Assembly: GCA_001683735.1 (NCBI GenBank)
Contig: LUGG01000023.1
Location: 558,001-622,000 of the forward strand
Source: Grifola frondosa
Taxonomy: Eukaryota > Basidiomycota > Agaricomycetes > Polyporales > Grifolaceae
DNA: 64,000 bases
Direction of reading: 5' to 3'
The notes beneath the pieces were generated by a model, which saw only the letters and a list, made by a program, of their open reading frames with translations, was not told where the DNA came from and did no database searches. A program made the position numbers and the translations under genes. Below, piece by piece: positions 22,167 to 33,537 of the stretch (the stretch's first letter is position 1; every line of letters starts with the position of its first letter).

Positions 22167-23393
22167 ATGACCTCTACATTTGTCTCTATAACAGTGACCG
22201 TTCATATTCCCCTCCCGCTTGAAAACCATACCAATACCTGGTACAGAGCGCTCGCAATTCCAGTGCATCGACTGTCGCACTTCTCCAATTCTCCTCTCCG
22301 CTGGTTATGCTACCTAGGCTTCGCACTCACCGCCTCCAAAGGCAAGCTCTGCGAGTCCGGTCGTCCAGAGTCGGACCCTGTGAATTATGACCTCCCGGTA
22401 CCGCTCGATTCTTCCACGGACTACTACTTTCACCCTGAGCAAGATGTCCGTCCCATCGATCCCGACGTAGAGGCTAACAGTGACTCCTCTACCAACGAAT
22501 CCGCACGTGACGATTTCAGAGAAAGGCTGATATCCCGCGACGGTACTTGTGTGGTCAACGAGGCTGTGGCTGTGTCTTGTGAGGGGGCTCACCTGATTCG
22601 CTTCAGTAGAGGGAACGAGGTAGGCGATGCCTCCGATATTTTACAGCCAACGTCTTCATCTCATCTTTTCCCGCTTCTAGTACATCGAACACTTAACCAC
22701 CTTCAGGAGCTGCGAAGATGATGACTCGGTCATTTCTAACATCAACGATACCAGGAATGGGCTACTTGTCAATTCAACGCTGCACAAGTTCTTGTGCAAA
22801 TCAGTGGCATTCCTCCAGGTGTGTACTACTCCCATTCATTTTCTCATGTGTCTCACTTATGATATGTCGAGACCCCAAATTTCATCCTCAGCCCACGACA
22901 TGTGGATCCTGAAAACACGTCAAATGCGCTGTGTATCTATTCACACGATTTTCAAGACAAAATAGTGTACGACGACTATACCCGATCGTCGATCCGACAT
23001 GGTCAAACCCTCAGGCTTCCCCAGTCCCTCGATTCCTGGCCGTCGCACACGATTTTTGCCACCATTTACGGTGCTGTTGCGTTGAATACGTGGCCCGTCC
23101 AAGCTTTCGTCGATGAAATCAGGAAGCATTGGAAGAATCGATTCGGGCGTCATAACCGGGACGGCGGGGTCCGAGTAGCGCGACAACAACAGAGGCCTGA
23201 AAGAGCTAGGAGGCAAGAGCAGGAGCAAGATGAAGAAGCTGTAGACATGATGGACATCATCATGATGCTCCGCGAACTTATGAGTATGCAGCAGGACGAA
23301 CAGCAGAGGCAATCTCGGGCTCAGGAGCATGCAACGAGGCGCTCTCAGGACAAGGTCGAGAAATGGTTGCGCGATTCTGCAGCTGCTGGTTGA
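22167..23393 (+). CDS. HNH_2-type putative endonuclease, copy 1
   Basis: The ATG at 22167 starts a protein with IPLPLENHTNTWYRAL and SPLRWLCYLGFALTASKGKL, then LISRDGTCV ... GAHLIRFSRG. After an intron with donor near 22620 comes an exon with RNGLLVNSTLHKFL and KSVAFLQ, then TPNFILSPRHVDPE and LCIYSHDF. The pattern Cys-x(n)-AHLI-F-RGNE ... RNGLLV ... FLxTPNF ... resembles fungal HNH_2 (PF13391) proteins, where the AH begins the His-metal finger. The C-terminal third is a Gln/Glu/Arg-rich coiled region ending DSAAAG at 23393. Relative to copy 2 (61243-62474) there is a small in-frame insertion between CV and the AHLI segment, replacing the VACGIPAQ stretch, which may weaken the metal site. The function is unknown beyond the family. 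Confidence 0.6.
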
Positions 23394-23925
23394 CGGTGTG
23401 TAGCAAACTTAGCTTCGAGCTTTGTTGTTATCGAGTTGTACTGCTAGTATAGGTCTCCACAAACAGTGCAGCCGAAGTTTGCGGATGGAAAACTAGACGG
23501 ATACTTATCGCGGTCGCCTGCACGTGGTGTGGACGCGTTCGCGATATTTGTCCCAACGACGAGCCAAGCTCAGGCGGCAAGCCTATGTGGTCCGCGTCTG
23601 CGATTTCTTCACCACAAAAAACACGCATGTTATTATCTATCAATTCAACGCAGGTCACGAGGATGTGCGTACAAACGTAAGATACAGTCCCGCAGTCATG
23701 GCATCCAGCGGAAGGTCTGCGTCATCGAGAACTTCTGGTGAGAATTGCCACTCTTCTGGGATTGTTTTCCCTGGAACAGTTAGTGATCACGAAGTGTGCA
23801 TTGACCAACATTGTTCGCAGGGGTATTACGCGTCCGCCCGGTATCTTATCCGACGCAGCCCCGGCTGTCATAATCTTGCCTGCGGAAAGATTTAAATTTC
23901 CACGAGGGTTATCAAACATTCACCT

Positions 23926-24066
23926 TAGGTCATTCACAGTAGTCATCTGTCCTGAAATGCTTCCCATCACGGCGTACTGTCCTGCATGCCGACCGTACTC
24001 GTCGGACATCTGTTCATTCATTTTAGACATGTCAATATAACGTCAGCTGGTCGCTCCCGTATATGG
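23926..24066 (+). repeat. Direct repeat, left unit, upstream of a P450
   Basis: About 140 bp beginning taggtcattcacagtagtca and ending with the block gtcaatataacgtcagctgg, tcgctcccgtatatggt. It is matched by a shorter, diverged copy at 24101-24216. Confidence 0.7.
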
Positions 24067-24100
24067 TACAGAACACTGATAGAGTTACTTGTCGCGCCTC

Positions 24101-24216
24101 TAGGTCGTTCGCAGGAGTCATCTGTCTTGAAATACTTCCCACCGAAGTGTACGGACATCTGTTTATTCGTTTCAGACATGTCAAGATAACGTCAGCCGGT
24201 TGTTCTCGTATATAGT
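24101..24216 (+). repeat. Direct repeat, right unit, with TATA-like end
   Basis: The second unit (taggtcgttcgcaggagtca ... gtcaagataacgtcagccgg, then cgtatatagt). Its terminal tatata core at about 24210 lies 56-62 bases upstream of the P450 ATG at 24272, so the repeat unit probably carries core promoter sequence. The conserved aacgtcagc core sits about 20 bp before the TATA-like run in both units. Confidence 0.65.
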
Positions 24217-24271
24217 GCCGACTTGCGATTCCCCCTGAATCTTTACACAGTCTGAAATTATTCTCTTGATC

Positions 24272-26608
24272 ATGGCAGTGGTACCGTTATTGCAGGGCGT
24301 CTTCATTTGTTGCGTGTCGTGGATCCTGTGGAAGTACTTTCCCCGGATAATCGGCAAGTCTGCCCTCGACAACATTCCTGGTCCTCCTCGTCAATCTTTC
24401 TGGAAAGGTGAGCATCGCTGTCTCGCTATGCGCTGCCCGTCTGTTGAGCCGCTTGCCTACATTTCAGGAAACATAGATCAGTTATTCGGTCGGCACGCGT
24501 GGGGATATACCCAAGGGCTGAGCGAGAAGTACGGCTCAGTGGTGAAACTTCATAGCATTTTTGGCGTAAGTGATCATTCATACGATTATATACGATGTTA
24601 TTCATGAAGAATTACCCGCAGCAAAAGCTCCTGTATGTGTACGATCCAAAGGCATTGCATAGTATTATCGTCAAGGACCAGCACATCTATGAAGAATCGC
24701 CCTTCTTCATTAAGTACTATCATATATCAGCTGCCTCAACAATTCGTGCATTGATGGTTTTTTAAGGACCAATTTACTTACGCTTGGACCGGGACTTCTG
24801 TCAACGTTAGGTCTATATTATTCGCAAGATGTTGCCCCGGAGTCACTGACGAAACGATGTCCAGGTGATCACCACCGCAAGCAGCGGAAGCTCCTGAATC
24901 CAGTGTTCTCGATCAAACATATGCGCCGCATGATGCCAGTATTCTACCAAATTTCGCACAAGGTAAGCGTCCATCATGCTCGCTCAGTGTGTTGGGTTCA
25001 CGACTGTGACGGCAGCTCTGCGACGCGATCGAGTCTGGGGTACGTACAGGCGCCAGGGAAGTCGATATGCTGGGGTGGATGGGACGCACTGCCCTGGAGC
25101 TCATCGGACAAGCTGGCCTCGGATATTCATTCGACCCGCTTGTAGAAGACATGCCGAACCCTTACGGAGATGCGATCAAGAACTTCTTGTGAGTGTCTGT
25201 TACATATATTCTTATTCCTTTGGCTGAATCATATCGTGGACAGGCCAGTCATGTCGAGGCTTCAAGTATTGCGGCGGATGATTACGTTCATTCCTCTGAT
25301 AGGTCCTCCGGCGCTGCGTCGGAAGATTGTAGAGATGTTCCCGCACAAGGGTATCAAGCAACTCATCTCGATCGTGGATGCCATGCACACTCATTCGACC
25401 GAAATCTTCGAAAAGAAGAAAGAGGCTTTGAAACAAGGCGGCGAGGCAATTTCGCAGGAAATCGAGGAAAAGGATATTATGAGCATCCTACGTAAGCGGA
25501 TCCTCTTCTATCGGCACATTAGCTAACCTTCATACACAGTGAAGGCGAACATAGCAGCGTCCGAGAAGGACAGGCTGCCAGAGCACGAGCTTATTGCGCA
25601 GATGTCGTAAGTCTTCAATTTGATCTATGGTGATTTGAATTATATCGACATACGCGGAAATAGGACACTCACATTCGCAGCGATGGACACCACATCGAAC
25701 GCGTTATCATTGATTCTGCAGTTATTAGCGGAACATCCTGATGTTCAAGATAGAGTCCGTACGGAAATCCTAGAAGCGAGCAATGGCGAAGATTTACCAT
25801 ATGACAAACTGATCGAACTACCATACCTCGATGCCGTGTGCCGAGAGACGTTGCGCCTGTACGCTGTCTACCTGTTCGTATGAGAGCAGCACTCACTACT
25901 TGTTTGATAGCCGTGCCCCGGTTACATTTGTGTTCCGGGAGTATGTAATTTAATTTTCTTCGCCCGTGTCGCTGACTTACCCATATCATTAGGACAGCAA
26001 GAGATACCGTGATGCCGCTTCTTGAGCCCATTCGCGGAGTCGATGGTTCCATCATCAATGAGATTCCGGTTCCCAAGAACACGGGAATTGTGGTCGGCGT
26101 CTTAGCGTCTAACTGCAACAAGGCAGTCTGGGGCGACGACGCGCTCGAATGGAAGCCTGAGCGTTGGCTTTCCCCTCTGCCTGCGACTGTCGGTGAGGCG
26201 CACATTCCCGGTGTCTACTCTAATTTGTGAGTTCCCTGATCTTCGTGGCTACTGCTGCTGCTCAAAATATGTTAATGTCGCAGGATGACTTTCATCGGTG
26301 GTGGACGAGCGTGCATGTATGTTTCTGTTGTTATCTGTCTAATTAGTATCTGACCTTGGTTTGGTAGTGGGTTCAAGTTCTCACAGCTGGAAATGAGTGA
26401 GTGTCGGTATACGGTTTACATTCACTTCTCCAACTAAAATTCGATGGCAGAGGTTGTCTTGTCACTTCTTTTATCGAGGTTCACATTCTCTTTGTCCGAC
26501 AAGCCGATCGTTTGGAACCTCGCAGGGGTTCGGTACCCGACTGTGGGGAAGGATAGCACGAAGCCAGAGATGTGGCTGAAGGTGGGGTTGGCGAAGAATG
26601 CCGCATAG
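24272..26608 (+). CDS. Cytochrome P450 (main family of the window)
   Basis: The ATG at 24272 encodes an anchor and SALDNIPGPPRQSFWKG. Exons follow in family order: GNIDQLFGRHAWGYTQGLSE, LLYVYDPKALHSIIVKDQ, TLGPGLLSTL, GDHHRKQRKLLNPVFSIKHM, WMGRTALELIGQAGLGYSFD, the I-helix FAAMDTTSNALSL, ExxR in CRETLRL, VMPLLEPIRGVDGS, WKPERWLSPLP and the haem loop MTFIGGGRACI (ligand Cys) followed by GFKFSQLEM. The last exon contains SDKPIVWNLAGVRYPTVGKD and stops at 26608. This is the best-preserved member of the family here: I found no clear frameshift. It is presumably an ER-bound monooxygenase acting in secondary metabolism or xenobiotic oxidation; the substrate is unknown. A tandem promoter repeat precedes it. 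Confidence 0.88.
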
Positions 26609-27277
26609 TCATACATATCTCTTGTCATAAATACATCATCGCGTTAGACAGAAACAGAAACGAACACACGTTAACGAGTTGTATGCAAAGCACTACACTG
26701 CTTCAACAATCGGATTAGGTTTCATGCTGTGAGTGTCCGCGGTGCTGTGTGCTCTGACAAATGCAATGATTTAGCCGCTATTAGCTGTCTACGTACAGAA
26801 ATATCATTCACATACAGGGGAGTCATATTTTCTGCGGTACCGGCGCTGTTCTGTTCATCAAGAGCATCCTTGCGGCATGATTGAATTTGATTGATTGGCT
26901 CATATTCATATTCTGCAGCGAAGTTTTAACGTGAGCCTCACATAAACCTACGTGTGTATACATACACTTCATCCGGGTGCGCGTATTCATAAAGACCCCG
27001 ATGCATTCGTGTGGCGCATATGGACCTAAATTGAGGGTGTTCAGATAAGATAAATAGACTGAGAGATGATCAAGGTACATTGCTATACCTGCGGTGATGA
27101 TACATTAGAAAAGGAAGGCACTAGGTGACGAGACGACGCACAGAGTGGGACTTGCAACATCTTGTGATAAACATGCATAAGGTATATCCTAATTGGAAGA
27201 TTGAGCACTGATATCGCACCATATTCATGGCATCTAAAAATAATGAGTTTTCGGGATGCTCCGCTTGTTTTACTAAC
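26609..27277. other. Intergenic, no gene seen
   Basis: AT-rich sequence between the P450 and the convergent membrane-protein gene. Open frames are short and motif-free. Confidence 0.45.
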
Positions 27278-28592
27278 TCACCACTTAAATTGAGCCATGT
27301 GAGGACCTAAGAATAACGGGTCATGGGCTATGTAGAGCAACAATTGTGAATGAAACGCACTACCACAGGCACATAGAAGGTAAGCGCTATAAGAAGCCAA
27401 GTCAAGCCCTGTAGACCGAGATAAATCAGGTAAAGACAATCACGACAACTAGTCAACGGAAACCCACTTGGTGATATATCAGTTGCCAAAGGCGACCTGA
27501 TCCCTTCTGAAGCCATATGTCTATGAGCATCAGAACCGCTAGAAGGAACTCGCAGGCGAATGCAAAATTTATTTGGACTTTGTCAGTAGAGGTCTTCGTG
27601 ATGAGACATCCTCCCAATAGGGGACTCCATACGGCTCCCATGTGCTAGACAAAAATGAAATTCAGCACAATGGACTGGAGACGGCGATCGCATATATACA
27701 TCTATCGTCACTACACATTTGAATCAGCGTGCGTGATTGTAGTATTTCGAGGAAACGTACCCCATATTAAAATGCCCGCGTTCGCCAATATCGTCAGACT
27801 GACGAGAACCACTATTAGGAGCTTTCGTTTCCATATTGCAATGCTGGAGCTCCTTTCAGAAGAGATATTATAAAATTTAATCTCATCGACGTACATCCGA
27901 ATGCTGTTGAGGACATAGGAAGAGAAGAGCGCAAATGTACCGAAAGCCTAGGGAGCAAACGCGGACTGGTTACGAAATTATAACTTCTCGTTTTCGACAG
28001 CACTCACCGCACAAATGCGAATCAAGGCCTTAATGGACATGAGGAATGTAATATGAAATTAGGGGAGATATGGCACCTACCTCACAGTTGAATTCATTTT
28101 TCAAATTTAAAAAGACGAATATACAGATAATAGCATCAAGTGTTGTATATCGACTTATGAGATATAGCTGCCGAGTAGAATTAACGTCTCCATATCGCGA
28201 GCATACCAGATTGACTTACGATGGTTGTCCACCTCCATTCTCCTTTTCCAAATGAGCTGAACATCCTCCAGTCAAAGTAGACGGTAATCGCCCACTCCCA
28301 CCTAAAGTAAAGCAATCGATGAAGAGTTCTCAGACATAAAAGCACGACCGACAGATATATGCCGCCGGCGACTTCGGATACGATGGCTAGCGATGCTGAA
28401 GAAAGAAAACATCAGTACTGCAGGTGAGTTAAATAGCCACCAAACATACCATACTCCTGTTCGAGTATGATCCAATTTACCATTACGACAGGGTAAAATA
28501 CTGCACAGTTGGGCGGCGACAATTCTTAGTCTGAGGGAAGTTGAGGTTCCATTAGAGGTACTCACAGTATTTAAAGACATGGGCGTCGACAC
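27278..28592 (-). CDS. Multi-pass membrane protein of an Agaricomycete-specific family
   Basis: Minus-strand exons give hydrophobic segments separated by short loops: FYPVVMVNWIILEQE, IVSEVAGGIYLSVVLLCLRT, RWEWAITVYFDWRMF then GEWRWTTI, LYLISRYTTLDAIICIFVFL followed by FNCE, SIKALIRICA, AFGTFALFSSYVLNS, KRKLLIVVLVSLTILANAGI, a loop with SPLLGGCLITKTSTDK, FAFACEFLLAVLMLIDIWL, and LIYHQ then GLTWLLIALTFYVPVVV. The W-E-W ... RW-T-I ... Y-SRY- ... FNC ... IYHQGL-W order is one I know from unannotated seven-helix-like proteins of mushrooms. The last exon probably ends HDPLFLGPHMAQFKW at 27278. The start is uncertain (ATG at 28592 or upstream). Some helices seem short, so partial decay is possible. 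A piece of this gene is duplicated at 31078-31310. Confidence 0.6.
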
Positions 28593-29940
28593 TGTAGTTG
28601 AGGTCCGGCTCTCAGCCGAAAGATGCCATCGAAAAACACTTTTTCAATGTGACACGGTGCATTGCGCTGAAGCCTATCAGAAGAAGGAGTTGATAACAAG
28701 ATGCAGCATATGCAGCAAGCTCTGTTTTAATCATCGGGATGTTAAGAATGCGTCGTACCTTGATATTGAACTTTCTAGCACATCCACCGGACTGGAGTAA
28801 TAGGTACAGCAATTAATGTTCTCATCGGACCTACATAGCTCCATTGTTCACATGACGCCTCCAATGTCTGCAAAGAACATTTGGTTCCTCTCCAAATGGC
28901 AAACTGTACGTCATCGTTAAAATCTACGAGTCGGATGCCATCGATTCATGGCAGAGGTACTCACTGTCTTTGCGATTTGTGGTAGTTCTTTACTATCTGA
29001 AGTTTGAACAACCTTCGTTTGAACGCAATCGGACCAGCCATCGCAATTATATCTTTCAATGGGAATTCGAATTCGCTACCCAAATGGAGGTAACACCGGA
29101 GCGCGCCCTGTCATGAAATAGAGCCCGGCTCTTGCCTATCATATTCGTTTGCTATAGATATGTCGCAAGGGCTGTATGATTGTGTTCAAAGAAAAATGTT
29201 TATAAATAAATTTACCGGGAGCAGCGTTAGTTCTATACTAGTCTGCTTCCATTTGAGGGTCCAAGCCGCAGTGATATCTGAGTTTGTAAGCAGAACCTGA
29301 TCTCCGAAGCGCGTCGCAGATCTGTTCAATAGTGTTTATACACGCCATACGTCTAGGCTGGAGCTTTCAAATTATTAAGCATTGTTGAAGTCACTCTACA
29401 CTTGGAGTCGACGCCGTCCAGCAAGAGTGTAATATTGATAGTGCCTAGTAATCTTTTTTTGTATACTGCTGCACCATTATTCTGAATCTCAATATTCACA
29501 CTGCATTAGGTCGGCAGCTCGGCCGATCACTCGGCGTTTCTCAACTCCGACGAATGGGCGTACTACGGCTTGAGGGGCGCGTTTGGAAGCAGACCACATA
29601 GTGAGTGATCTGTCCTCCCATCTAAAAAAAAGATCACTCATTTTTTGGTATGCCTACGGGAGACTAGTTCCACACGAGTCGAGTCGAGTTAGTCAGGTAA
29701 GCGCCCGCTCTCACCCATTTCCGAGTCTCACTATCCTGCGTCCCACTCTCATCGCGGTCTCGACAACATCCGAAGGCGCCAAGGTGCTGTGAGTGTCTCG
29801 TAGTCTTCGGAAGTTTGCTTACAAGCTACCCGAACTCGGAGCAGATTGGACGATTGTACACCTCGATCGATCAAAGTTCAAGTAGTACAACTAGCTGCCG
29901 CTGTTCCCAAAGCTTCAACGTAGTGTCTCTCTCTTGATGA
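28593..29940. other. Gene-poor stretch
   Basis: About 1.35 kb without a supported gene. The left part may hold an unrecognised 5' exon or promoter of the membrane-protein gene. The right part precedes the P450 pseudogene. Confidence 0.4.
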
Positions 29941-31077
29941 TGCTGTTGGTTCTGCTTCAGACCGTCTTACTCGCCATCGCGACTTGGTTTGCGTGGCGAA
30001 TCTTCCGACATCTGGTTTTCAAGTCGCCTAAGTTGGACTAAATTCCGGGGCCACCAGCACCGCCTTTCTGGACAGATACATACTTTGCCGTATTGCTTAA
30101 GCTGTTTTTGCTCTTTTCTACAGTTATAGACAAACTTTATGCCATTTACAGCAGTCAATCCATCCGAATGCGCTGGATTTTCACAGAAAGTTATTGGAGA
30201 AGTATGGCACCGTTTTCACGCTTTGTGAGTTGTTTGGAGTGAGCTCGTGAAGTTAGTTCTTCTGATTTCTGCTTCTCAGACGTCTTACAGCGGAGAATAT
30301 CGTTCTCAAGCAGCAGGATTTATTCGAAAAATCGCCACTATTTGTAAAGTAATGTTGTGATCACCGGATTTGTCAGGATGCCTACGACGATGCACTGAAG
30401 ACCCTTATGTTTGTACTTTCGTCGCTTTCGCCAGTGCACTCACTCATGCGCAACAGTCCTACGTTATCTGAATTGGGTTTGATTAGACGTCTGAACCAAT
30501 ACGTTCCGCCGTGGATCCCGTTACAGTTGCGCCGCAAGATCTTCAACATCATCCCACACAAGGGATTTTGGAAGCTTCAATCTGTGGCGGACACACTTCA
30601 CAGCCATTCCGTGGATATTTTCCTGGAAAAGAAGACTGCACTTGAGAAAGGTGACGACGCTGTTTTGCATCAGGTTGGAGAAAGCAAAGGCATCATCAGT
30701 ATTCTGTGTACGACAACGATCGTTATCATCTCAGTTTGAATACTGAAATCTCTTTTACAGTGAGAGCGAACATGCAAGCATCTGGAGAGGACAGGTTGCC
30801 AGAGGAAGAGGTGATCGCGCAGGTGTCGTAAGCTATCTATTGTCTTCCCCCTTCCTCCTGCTCATTTCCTATTTCACCTCATATGACAATGACATTTGCC
30901 GCCATGGATACGACGTCCAGCGCACTATCCCGAACATTCCATCTACTGGCACAACATTCAAGCATACAAGACAAGCTGCGCGAAGAGCTCATGGAAGCCA
31001 GTGAAGGCAGAGATATCTCCTATGACGATCTTGTATGTATCATTTGGCTGTCTGTGAACCGTCACGCATATATGGGC
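29941..31077 (+). pseudogene. Cytochrome P450 pseudogene lacking its 3' half
   Basis: ATG at 29938-29943 starts an anchor (LLVLLQTVLLAIATWFAWRI) and the hinge SPKLD-stop-IPGPPAPPFW; an in-frame TAA replaces the expected Asn. Later pieces are FHRKLLEKYGTVFTLCELFG, LKQQDLFEKSPLFVK, PPWIPLQLRRKIFNIIPHKG, ALEKGDDAVLHQVGESKG, the ANMQASGEDRLPEEEVIAQ exon and the I-helix FAAMDTTSSALSR with ISYDDL. The GDHHRKQRK and WMGRTALELIG exons are missing, and everything after the I-helix exon (ExxR, haem loop) is absent. At about 31078 the sequence changes to a copy of part of the membrane-protein gene. Confidence 0.85.
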
Positions 31078-31310
31078 AAATTATTTGGACTTTGTTAGTA
31101 GAGACCTTCGTGATGAGACGTCCTCCCAATAGGGGACTGACTCCATACGGCTCCAATGTGCTAGACAAAAATGAAATTCAGCACAATGGACTGGAGACAT
31201 AGATGGCATACATCTATCATCGCCACAAATCTGAATCAGCGCGGGTGCTTGCAGCACTTTGAAAAAAAGTACCCCATATTAAAGAGCTGGCGCTCGCTAA
31301 GATGGTCAAC
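31078..31310 (-). pseudogene. Duplicated fragment of the multi-pass membrane-protein gene
   Basis: About 230 bp from tttggactttgttagtagag through the gtaccccatattaaa block is closely similar to 27580-27790 inside the membrane-protein gene, in the same orientation on the plus strand. The fragment covers only parts of two exons and an intron and is fused to the broken end of the P450 pseudogene. Confidence 0.8.
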
Positions 31311-33537
31311 TTATGCCACTGAAAACTCAATACCTCATACGCAGCACACCAATTTATCCTAACTTTCTTCATTCAAGCACTCGGTCCTACACAATACGCC
31401 GTATCATATAACAATCGAAGCACGAACACCCCATCTACCACCACCACCACCACACCATCTACACCTTCGCATAAACACCTTCACCAAGAATGCACAAGAA
31501 CACCTTCCCCAGCCACACCCACTCTGCCTCCACCACCAACATTCTCCAGCGGCGCTCCCACGAACGAGAAAATAAGCACGCTCCCATGTGTGTGTGAATG
31601 TACGTAGTGTATGTACGCAGAGGTCGTGTCGGTCATAGAGTGGTCGGGTGGGATAATGGCATAGGCGCGCGAGTTAGCGATACAGGCGGGCACACACGGG
31701 AGCTTGCGATGCAAGGTAGAATTAGACGGTAAGTATTGCACATTTTGAGGCGGTGGTGGTACATTGGCCGTGCAGGATGCGATGCGGGACGAGCTAGAAT
31801 GAGTGATGCGGATAGAGCAGAGCGAGGCGAGGATGGAAGAGAGGTCGGAGACGAGAGCCAGGACGGAACACAGGTCTATGATGTCGATATATGAGACTAG
31901 AAGACAGATGATCAAGGAATGTCGGGAGGGAGCGAGTCGAGCACCGCCGGGGTCGTCAGAGATATGTACAGGACGCTACAGCCAGCAAGAAACCAGCAGT
32001 AGCGGGGCAGGAACCGCGGAGAGCGGCCCCGACCAGGGCGACGAAAACCCGGATGATGGGGTATGGACGCTGGCGGGGGTGTTGGGTATGCATGTACGTT
32101 TGTATCATATAGAAACATTTGAACTGCTACGTTCAGATTAGCCACGTACCCTTCAAGAACATAACAGCACTCACAGCAAAGCCAACAAGATACACCGACC
32201 CCCGGACGTCCACGGTAAGTGATGTCACAGACAGCGGAAAAGACAAGAAAAAAGGGGGAAGAATAGGGAGTAATAGTGGAGCAAATAATAGTGTAGAGAC
32301 GTCCAGTCTCGCCGCGGATGTCATGCGACGAAGACCAGTGGAGCAAATACTACTGCACAATTGGAAAATGAAAGAAGATTGGCGATAACGGTGGGTGTTA
32401 TTGATACACTGGGGCGATACGCCATGTCAAAGGAGAAAAGAATAGTGAAACTAGGAAATATGCCGAAGGTCGAAGGTCGTGACAAGACAATAGATATCCC
32501 GAGCGCAAAAGAAAGGCGCTGAGACTGCTACAATAGGAGTAAAAGAGATACTAAGACGCAATACGAAGTCCCAAAAGCCAAGAACACACGGGGTGATACG
32601 ATGCCAGCCAAGAAGGGAAGAGGAAGACAGATAATAGTCCCCTGCGCGCGTAGACTCAGAATCGTCCTCGTCCGACGCGCGCCAGGGGTTACATAAATAG
32701 CGGACGACCCTCCGGTCATCCTTCTCGTATTTTGGTTCATGTATTTTCTTGATATTCTATCGTTCTCTTTTGTTACAACGCCGATGCCCGCCAGGTGAGA
32801 TATCAGCAGGCAGTGTCGGGTAGGTCAGAGTGGAAGGGGGAAATGCGATGCGAGGGATGCTGGAATGCGATAGCATGCACGTGCGGTGGGATGGTAATGT
32901 CACAAATGAGGATGCGAAGATGCCGGGTCGAGTGGGGTGTGGTGATTATATACAGGGGAATGATGGAAAATGCAGACCGCCGCTCGTACCCAACGAACCA
33001 TGTTGAGCAACCAGGACGGCCAGATGCCATCAGCGGAGGGGTATGAATGCCAGCGCCGACAGCTGACCCAGCAAGGCAGGGTATCTATAAACAGCGAGGT
33101 TGTCCTGAACGAGTGACCGTTAACCGAAAAATACCAGCGGGGGTGACGAATGTCGATAAGTGTGAAGCCCAGAGAAACTCGGGAAAGCCCAATGACCGCC
33201 GAACCGAAAAGGTGAACCGAACGTCGAAGGAATAATGATATCAAGAAAAGGGTTTAACTTGGATAGCCCGAGCGAAACGCCAAAGAGCGAAGATGCTCGA
33301 GGATCAAGTCGGTCGATTTTCGAGGTATGTGGGGAGTGGGAGAGGTAGGGGATGACATTAAGCGTACGACGCAGGCTTCACGGAAGGAATATTATCGTTA
33401 GCGATATAATGAAAGCATCTATGGGACCCGAGTAAGTCCGGACTACAGAAAAAAATACAATTTAGCAATTGTAGGCCGAGGCGTTTGAATGAACCAACCT
33501 ATACACTTGACAAAATCTACGGGAAATAAAAATACAA
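31311..33537. other. 2.2 kb gene-free block with a CCA microsatellite
   Basis: A (CCA)n run lies at 31438-31454. Open frames of 100-145 codons occur on both strands (for example 31481-31915 and 31912-32346 on the minus strand), but they overlap each other, lack motifs and do not join into a credible exon chain. Part may be the 3' UTR of the PNRC/Edc1-like gene. Confidence 0.4.
31438..31454 (+). repeat. (CCA)n microsatellite
   Basis: A perfect CCA trinucleotide run of just over five units in non-coding sequence. Confidence 0.8.

Noticed and set aside
31481..32346. Two adjacent minus-strand frames of about 145 codons
   Set aside because: They overlap plus-strand frames of similar size, include low-complexity and microsatellite-derived sequence, and do not splice into a coherent protein.
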